DNA from: Myxococcota bacterium
GTDB lineage: Bacteria > Myxococcota_A > UBA9160 > UBA4427
NCBI GenBank assembly: GCA_029941885.1
Contig: JAPYTP010000048.1
Location: forward strand, 1 to 32,962
Length of the DNA: 32,962 bases
Direction of reading: 5' to 3'
The translations under genes and the position numbers were made by a program. The notes beneath the pieces were generated by a model. The model searched no databases. It saw nothing but the letters and a program-made list of their open reading frames with translations, and had not been told where the DNA came from. Positions 28,923-32,962 of the stretch are shown here, piece after piece. The number at the start of each line of letters is the position of its first letter. Position 1 is the stretch's first letter.

Positions 28923-28953
28923 CCGACCGACACGGAATCACCGTTCGGGTCGG
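28923..28953 (+). promoter_or_regulatory. Leader hairpin before rplT, candidate L20 autoregulatory site
   Basis: CCGAC-CGA-c-ACGG (28923-28935) pairs with CCGT-TCG-g-GTCGG (28941-28953): 12 base pairs with a one-base bulge on each arm and an AATCA loop. It ends 20 bases before the rplT ATG, next to its ribosome-binding site (AAGAGAAGGAATAGAAG). L20 represses its own operon in several bacteria through rRNA-like leader structures; assigning that role here is inference. Confidence 0.45.
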
Positions 28954-28972
28954 AAAAGAGAAGGAATAGAAG

Positions 28973-29329
28973 ATGCCGAGAGTGAAGAGGGGCGTCCCGG
29001 GCGCCAAACGACGCAAGAAAGTATTGAACCGGGCGAAGGGCTATTTCGGTGGGCGTAGCAAGCTCCACAGCGTGGCGGTCGAGGCCGTCGAGAAGGCCGA
29101 CAAATACGCGTATCGCGACCGTCGCCAACGCAAGAGAGAATTCCGCGCGCTCTGGATCGCGCGAATCAACGCCGCCGCACGCCAGAACGGCGTCTCCTAT
29201 AGCCGACTCATGGCTGGGCTGAAGGCAGCGGAAATCGAAGTGGACCGCAAGGTTCTCGCTCAGATCGCGCTCGAGGATCCACAGGGCTTCTCAGCGATCG
29301 CGGAGCGGGCGAAAGAGGCGATTGCTTGA
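28973..29329 (+). CDS. rplT: 50S ribosomal protein L20 (118 aa)
   Basis: L20 is an early 23S rRNA-binding assembly protein and, in several bacteria, the repressor of its own operon. The N-terminus ([20 protein letters not shown]), [31 protein letters not shown] and the C-terminal [12 protein letters not shown] match the family along the whole length of 118 residues. An AGAAG ribosome-binding site precedes the ATG. In most proteobacteria the next genes are pheS and pheT; here they are missing and ihfA follows after 129 bases. Confidence 0.97.
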   Translation: MPRVKRGVPGAKRRKKVLNRAKGYFGGRSKLHSVAVEAVEKADKYAYRDRRQRKREFRALWIARINAAARQNGVSYSRLMAGLKAAEIEVDRKVLAQIALEDPQGFSAIAERAKEAIA

Positions 29330-29458
29330 TCGAGGCGGCCTCGAGGGGCGCGTGATTGCACGCTCGGCGTCGATGGGCGAGGTTCGATGGTCTTGAACGG
29401 ATGAACCCGATGGCACGACCGGGGCGATGTGTTCCGGGAGTCGGGGGGAGAGCGGACG

Positions 29459-29788
29459 ATGACGAAAGCGGAGATCGTCGAACAGATCTACGAGCGAGTG
29501 GGGTTTTCGAAGAAGGAAGCCGCCGAGCTCGTGGAGAAGGTCTTCGAGATCATGAAAGAGACCTTGGCGCAGGGAGAGAAGGTCAAGATCTCAGGCTTCG
29601 GGAACTTCGTGGTGCGTGAAAAGAACGCGCGCAAGGGGAGGAACCCCCAGACGGGACAGGAAATCCTGCTCGATGCGCGTCGCGTCCTTACCTTCAAGCC
29701 CAGCCTGGTCCTGAAAAATGTCCTCAACGAGAATGAAGTCACGGACGCAGATCGAGTCGCAGAGGCCGAAGCGGTCGACCGGCACTAG
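29459..29788 (+). CDS. ihfA: Integration host factor alpha subunit (109 aa)
   Basis: IHF is a sequence-specific DNA-bending protein of the HU family. MTKAEIVEQIYERVGFSKKE, VKISGFGNFVVREKNARKGRNPQTGQEI (the saddle and beta-arm with the DNA-intercalating proline in RNPQTG) and RRVLTFKPSLVLK match IHF-alpha. The C-terminal 15 residues are an acidic extension. The ATG at 29459 lies seven bases after a G-rich ribosome-binding site (GGGGGGAGAG, 29443-29452); an upstream GTG (29429) would add ten residues with no family match. In other proteobacteria ihfA follows pheT and precedes merR; the merR side of that order is kept. Confidence 0.93.
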   Translation: MTKAEIVEQIYERVGFSKKEAAELVEKVFEIMKETLAQGEKVKISGFGNFVVREKNARKGRNPQTGQEILLDARRVLTFKPSLVLKNVLNENEVTDADRVAEAEAVDRH

Positions 29789-29803
29789 TCCGAAAACTGG
29801 ACA

Positions 29804-29830
29804 CCCGCGAGCCTCGATTACTTTCGCGGG
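29804..29830 (+). terminator. Hairpin downstream of ihfA, weak terminator candidate
   Basis: CCCGCGA (29804-29810) and TCGCGGG (29824-29830) form a perfect 7-bp stem with a 13-base loop shortly after the ihfA stop. No T tract follows, so intrinsic termination is doubtful. Confidence 0.3.
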
Positions 29831-29933
29831 GCGCTCCGTAAACGCGTTTCCATTCCCGTGATCGAAGTTTTTCGTGCATCGTCGGATTTGCCGTGGCATC
29901 GTGGGTTCCACGCAAGTCGCTTCGGGGGATCGC

Positions 29934-30488
29934 ATGCCGGGCAAGAGAAGGAAGTCCAATCGCCGGAAGGTGGGACTCAAGTCGAACGCGCTCGATGAAT
30001 TCGGGCTGGCGGATGGGGTACCGGATGCCGCGGTCGACGAGGCGTCCCGCATAGCACTCCGCGCTTCGGACAAGCTCTACTATCGAATCGGTGAGGTCAG
30101 TCGTATCACGGGCGTGAAGGCGCACGTGCTTCGCTACTGGGAGACCGAGTTCCGTTGGATGGCGCCACCGAAGTCGCGATCCAAGCAGCGGCTCTACCGA
30201 AAACGAGACATCGAATTCGTCTGGCTCCTCAAACGGTTGCTCTGGGAGGAGCGATACACGATCGCCGGCGCGCGACAGCGGGTTCAGGAACTCGGTGTCG
30301 ACGAAGCGCTCGCGCTGCTCGATCAGCCGAGTGGTGCAGGCTTCGCGACCCCGCCCAACACCGGTGGAGATGGTTCTACATCAGCATCAGCGGTTTCGAA
30401 TGAGGCGTGGGTTTCGTTTCGTTCGGCACTCGATGGGATGCAGAACGAGCTGGTGGCGCTGAGGCGTGTGCTCCAGGACGGAGCGTGA
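29934..30488 (+). CDS. MerR-family transcriptional regulator (184 aa)
   Basis: A winged helix-turn-helix regulator of the MerR family, as normally found beside ihfA. After a basic lead-in (1-12) and a variable stretch, the DNA-binding domain spans about 48-118: YYRIGEVSRITGVKAHVLRYWE, then the wing (SKQRLYRKRDIEFV) and the second helical pair (YTIAGARQRVQELG). The C-terminal 60 residues are variable, ending in a short helix that may be a coiled coil for dimerisation. No cysteine cluster for metal sensing is visible, so the signal is unknown. The ATG at 29934 follows GGGGGAT at a suitable distance. The stop overlaps the GTG start of the next gene. Confidence 0.9.
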   Translation: MPGKRRKSNRRKVGLKSNALDEFGLADGVPDAAVDEASRIALRASDKLYYRIGEVSRITGVKAHVLRYWETEFRWMAPPKSRSKQRLYRKRDIEFVWLLKRLLWEERYTIAGARQRVQELGVDEALALLDQPSGAGFATPPNTGGDGSTSASAVSNEAWVSFRSALDGMQNELVALRRVLQDGA

Positions 30489-31375
30489 CCCAGCCCCTCG
30501 TGACGAACCTGATCGAATCTGCCCGCCGACGGGCATTTTCGGAGACGTGCGATCCGAGCGCCTATGTACCGAGGGACGCGACCGAGGCAGTGCTTGCCGC
30601 GATTCGCACCTGGGGTGAGTCGGACGATCTCGGCTCGAGTGTGGCGGTGTTGATCGGCACGCCTGGCCTCGGAAAGACCCAGCTCCTTCGAGTGATCGAG
30701 TCCCGGGTGAACGAAGGGGCAGCGATGATCGGGGGACCGATTGGATCGGTCGGCGGTCGCGGAGGGAAGGCCCGCGCACTCTACCTTCCCTACGCCGGGC
30801 TGGCGGTGCCCGATCTTGCGATCTGGGTCCATGGACTGCTGGGAATCTCGCCCTCGCGGGTAGCCGAGTTCGAGGATCCAGGGCGGGCTCTCGAAGCCCT
30901 GATCGAACTCGGCGGAGGTCCCGCCGACCCCTTCTACCTGCTATTCGACGACGCCGACTCGATGCCGATGGAAACGCTTCAGGCGTTGATCGTCGGGCTC
31001 CCACGGTCGAATTCGCCGCTGCGAATCGTGGTGACACTCAATCTGGATTCCAAGGCCACGCGACTCCTTTCCGCGCTGCATCCCTTCGAACCCGCGGAAA
31101 TCTCCTTCCGCACGAGAATGAACCCACAGGAGACCGGGGCCTACGTTCGGGCACGCATGCAATGGGCCGGCTTTCCGGGGGCGGAAATCGCGCGGATCGA
31201 CGGGGTCGAAGCCAGCCGAATCCACGCCCTCTCATCTGGGGTACCGCGGCGTGTCCACGAACTCGCTTTCGCTCGTTTCGAGTCGTCCGGGGACCCACGG
31301 CCGAATGCTCTCACGGAGAAGCAGCGGCGCGAGGATTGGATGGGCCGCCCGATCGAGGACGATCTCGAGATCTGA
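30485..31375 (+). CDS. ExeA-like AAA+ ATPase (296 aa)
   Basis: A single-domain AAA+ ATPase. The Walker A motif is GTPGLGKT (58-65) and Walker B is LLFDDAD (152-158), with a sensor-like strand IVVTLNLD (181-188). A C-terminal lid contains ALSSGVPRRVHELAFARF (248-265), the segment typical of ExeA/GspA and related ATPases. No peptidoglycan-binding or membrane segment is present, so a GspA-type secretion role is not supported. The GTG start at 30485 overlaps the merR stop (GTGA), implying translational coupling. It sits between merR and tRNA-Pro, genes that are directly adjacent in many proteobacteria as I recall. Its job is unknown; a regulator-linked ATPase is one guess. Confidence 0.8.
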   Translation: MTQPLVTNLIESARRRAFSETCDPSAYVPRDATEAVLAAIRTWGESDDLGSSVAVLIGTPGLGKTQLLRVIESRVNEGAAMIGGPIGSVGGRGGKARALYLPYAGLAVPDLAIWVHGLLGISPSRVAEFEDPGRALEALIELGGGPADPFYLLFDDADSMPMETLQALIVGLPRSNSPLRIVVTLNLDSKATRLLSALHPFEPAEISFRTRMNPQETGAYVRARMQWAGFPGAEIARIDGVEASRIHALSSGVPRRVHELAFARFESSGDPRPNALTEKQRREDWMGRPIEDDLEI

Positions 31376-31471
31376 TCAGCGGGGCACCGATCGCGCCGTT
31401 CGTCAATTCGTCACGCCGAGCGTCGGACCATAGACAGCCCCCCACGACGTGGGCTAAACCTAGGCGCTCGG

Positions 31472-31548
31472 CGGGCCGTGGCGCAGTCTGGTAGCGCGCT
31501 TGACTGGGGGTCAAGAGGTCGTGGGTTCAAGTCCCACCGGCCCGACCA
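31472..31548 (+). tRNA. tRNA-Pro (anticodon GGG)
   Basis: A complete cloverleaf. The acceptor stem CGGGCCG (31472-31478) pairs with CGGCCCG (31538-31544), the D arm is GCGC/GCGC, the anticodon stem CTTGA/TCAAG holds loop CTGGGGG with anticodon GGG (31506-31508), and the T arm GTGGG/CCCAC has loop TTCAAGT. The discriminator A is followed by an encoded CCA (31546-31548). Confidence 0.97.
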
Positions 31549-31704
31549 TTTGCAGCCCGAATTTCGCCTCACGAAATCCATCGTGGTTGGGGGCTCCTCC
31601 ACCGCGGAATTCCGCGCCTTCGGCAGATCACGATCTCCAACCCCGCCTGCCTCCACGCACCCTGTGTGGGCCCCCTCGGCGCTCTCGGGTGGGGCGCGCG
31701 GTGC

Positions 31705-31726
31705 CCCCGTCTCGGCGGGGTTTCTT
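31705..31726 (+). terminator. Candidate intrinsic terminator between tRNA-Pro and the dehydrogenase gene
   Basis: CCCCG (31705-31709) pairs with CGGGG (31716-31720) around a six-base loop, followed by TTTCTT (31721-31726). The stem is short but GC-only. It lies about 155 bases after tRNA-Pro and 117 before the next gene. Confidence 0.45.
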
Positions 31727-31843
31727 GCTCCTTCCGACCCCGATTCGGTCACCCCTTCCCGATCGATCCGTGACGAGGTCGTGGGATTCTCCCCGAACCG
31801 ACGCGCGATCTTTGATGCGCCGGGATGGGATATGCTGGCGGGC

Positions 31844-32629
31844 ATGGCACGGTTGTCTCAGCTCAGTCGTTCGGTCGCGGGTCGGGTCGTCCTGATAACG
31901 GGAGCAGCGAGTGGAATGGGTCGCGCGACCGCCCATCTCTTTGCGGACGAGGGAGCCCGTGTCGCGGTCACGGATCTCGATCAGACGAAGGTCGATTCCG
32001 TGGTCGCGGAGATCAAGGGCGTCGGTGGAGAAGCGGCGGGTTGGACCCTCGATGTCGTCGATCCGGGACGCATCCATGAGGTCGTCGGCCTCGTCCAGTC
32101 GACACTCGGGGATATCGACATCCTCGTGAACAATGCCGGAATCGCAATCGGCGCTTCCTACGAACAGCCCGATAACGAATACGAGCCGCAATGGCAGCGC
32201 GCGATGGACGTCATGCTGACGTCACACCAGCGTCTGGCGCGAGCCTGTCTGGCGCAACTTCGTCGCAACGGGGAAGGCCGGATCGTGAATATCGCATCCA
32301 CGGAAGGGCTGGGCGCCAGTCGCGGGACCGGTCCCTATGTTGCTGCGAAGCACGGGGTCATCGGATTGACGCGCTCGATGGCCGTCGAGCTGGGTGCACT
32401 GGGCGTGACGACGAACTGTATCTGTCCGGGTCCGATCCTGACGGGCCTGACCGAGGGGATTCCCGAGGCGGCCCGTGAGAAGTTTGCCCGCCGACGCGTT
32501 CCGCTGCGTCGCTATGGGAGTCCGGAGGAGGTCGCTCAAATAACGCTCAGTCTGGCGCTCCCCGCATCTTCCTACCTCAACGGAGTGGTGATTCCGGTCG
32601 ATGGTGGGATGACGATCCAAAATACCTAG
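31844..32629 (+). CDS. Short-chain dehydrogenase/reductase, classical SDR (261 aa)
   Basis: An NAD(P)-dependent oxidoreductase of the classical SDR family. After about 15 residues comes the nucleotide-binding glycine motif TGAASGMG, then DLD at the end of the second strand (favouring NAD over NADP), NNAG, the catalytic Ser in NIASTEG, the YxxxK pair in YVAAK, and the PG motif (ICPGPILTG). The C-terminal VIPVDGGM is typical of SDRs acting as 3-oxoacyl or sugar/steroid-type dehydrogenases, but the substrate cannot be told. Two ATGs are possible, 31832 and 31844; the second gives the commoner N-terminus. It is 18 bases from galE, which suggests co-transcription. Confidence 0.9.
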   Translation: MARLSQLSRSVAGRVVLITGAASGMGRATAHLFADEGARVAVTDLDQTKVDSVVAEIKGVGGEAAGWTLDVVDPGRIHEVVGLVQSTLGDIDILVNNAGIAIGASYEQPDNEYEPQWQRAMDVMLTSHQRLARACLAQLRRNGEGRIVNIASTEGLGASRGTGPYVAAKHGVIGLTRSMAVELGALGVTTNCICPGPILTGLTEGIPEAAREKFARRRVPLRRYGSPEEVAQITLSLALPASSYLNGVVIPVDGGMTIQNT

Positions 32630-32647
32630 CGCAGCGATCCAGGGAGA

Positions 32648-32962
32648 ATGAACTTGTACGAGACGACACGGCCCCGAATCCTGGTGACGGGCGGCGCGGG
32701 ATACATCGGGTCCCATACCGTCGTCGATCTGTTCGAGAATGGTTTCGAGCCAATCCTGGTCGACGATTTCTCGAATTCGGATTTCTCGGTGCTGGATGGG
32801 CTCGAGGCGATCTGCGGTAGGCGATTGCGATGTCATGAGATCGACTGCCGAGATCGCGCGGCGCTCGCTCGGGTCTTTGAGCGGGAGGGGCCGATGTCCG
32901 GGGCGATTCATTTCGCGGCTTCGAAGGCTGTCGGAGAATCTCAGGAGAAGCCGCTTCTCTAC
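32648..32962 (+). CDS. galE: UDP-glucose 4-epimerase, N-terminal part (3' end outside window)
   Basis: The first 105 residues of an extended SDR-type sugar epimerase are visible; the frame is open at the right edge. The NAD-binding motif TGGAGYIGSH is at 14-23, followed by VDDFSNS (38-44), which is typical of GalE rather than of dTDP-glucose dehydratases, and HFAASKAVGESQEKPLLY near the edge (GalE-type HFAGLKAVGES). GalE interconverts UDP-glucose and UDP-galactose for surface polysaccharides. AGGGAG lies only one or two bases before the ATG, so a TTG at 32654 is a possible alternative start. Confidence 0.9.
   Translation, partial: MNLYETTRPRILVTGGAGYIGSHTVVDLFENGFEPILVDDFSNSDFSVLDGLEAICGRRLRCHEIDCRDRAALARVFEREGPMSGAIHFAASKAVGESQEKPLLY

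Noticed and set aside
28853..28969. 38-codon open reading frame between rpmI and rplT
   Set aside because: It has no ribosome-binding site and overlaps the bulged hairpin, so a structured leader is the simpler explanation.
31411..31845. Minus-strand open reading frame of 144 codons containing a GRWDLNPRPLDPQSSALPDCAT-like segment
   Set aside because: That peptide is the antisense translation of tRNA-Pro, a well-known false protein in databases; the tRNA on the plus strand explains it.

Overview
The window is a GC-rich, densely coded bacterial chromosome segment with every protein gene on the + strand. The gene content points to a deltaproteobacterial-type lineage (Myxococcota or a relative; this is inference). 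The clues are an MglA-type GTPase, a PATAN (DUF4388) signalling protein, side-by-side fused isobutyryl-CoA mutase and methylmalonyl-CoA mutase, an IF3 with a long C-terminal tail like the Myxococcus xanthus Dsg protein, and an ihfA-merR-tRNA-Pro array. Nothing looks like a phage, an insertion sequence, a CRISPR array or a plasmid.

Layout. (1) 1-5375: B12-dependent acyl-CoA mutases: the C-terminal part of IcmF (cut by the window edge), a single-chain methylmalonyl-CoA mutase and its GTPase chaperone MeaB. (2) 5545-7924: an MglA-like GTPase, then ribBA with its own sigma70-type promoter. (3) 7955-11311: a MoxR-type AAA ATPase with a VWA-domain partner, then a membrane protein with an HExxH motif. 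(4) 11312-11883: a 572-bp gap that holds, on the minus strand, a complete small-RNA transcription unit: promoter, three-way-junction RNA and intrinsic terminator. This is the most interesting unexplained element. (5) 11884-17278: miaB, then a three-gene signalling cluster (REC-GAF-degenerate GGDEF; pseudo-receiver-PATAN-pseudo-GTPase; a cyclic-nucleotide-binding-like domain). (6) 17601-25358: guaB, guaA, dnaE and an exported protein of unknown function. (7) 25491-31548: tRNA-Val, thrS, infC (AUA start), rpmI, rplT, ihfA, merR, an AAA ATPase and tRNA-Pro. This is the classic translation/IHF cluster, but pheS and pheT are absent. (8) 31844-32962: a short-chain dehydrogenase and the 5' part of galE, cut by the window edge.

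How the genes work together. The mutases and MeaB handle branched-chain and propionate-derived acyl-CoAs. guaB and guaA are consecutive steps of GMP synthesis. thrS to rplT supply translation, probably with feedback control at infC and rplT. The signalling cluster combines mostly degenerate input and GTPase-like domains, so it looks like a scaffold or relay rather than an enzyme system. Intergenic gaps over 300 bp (6202-6628, 11312-11883, 17279-17600, 25568-25876) are each described below.
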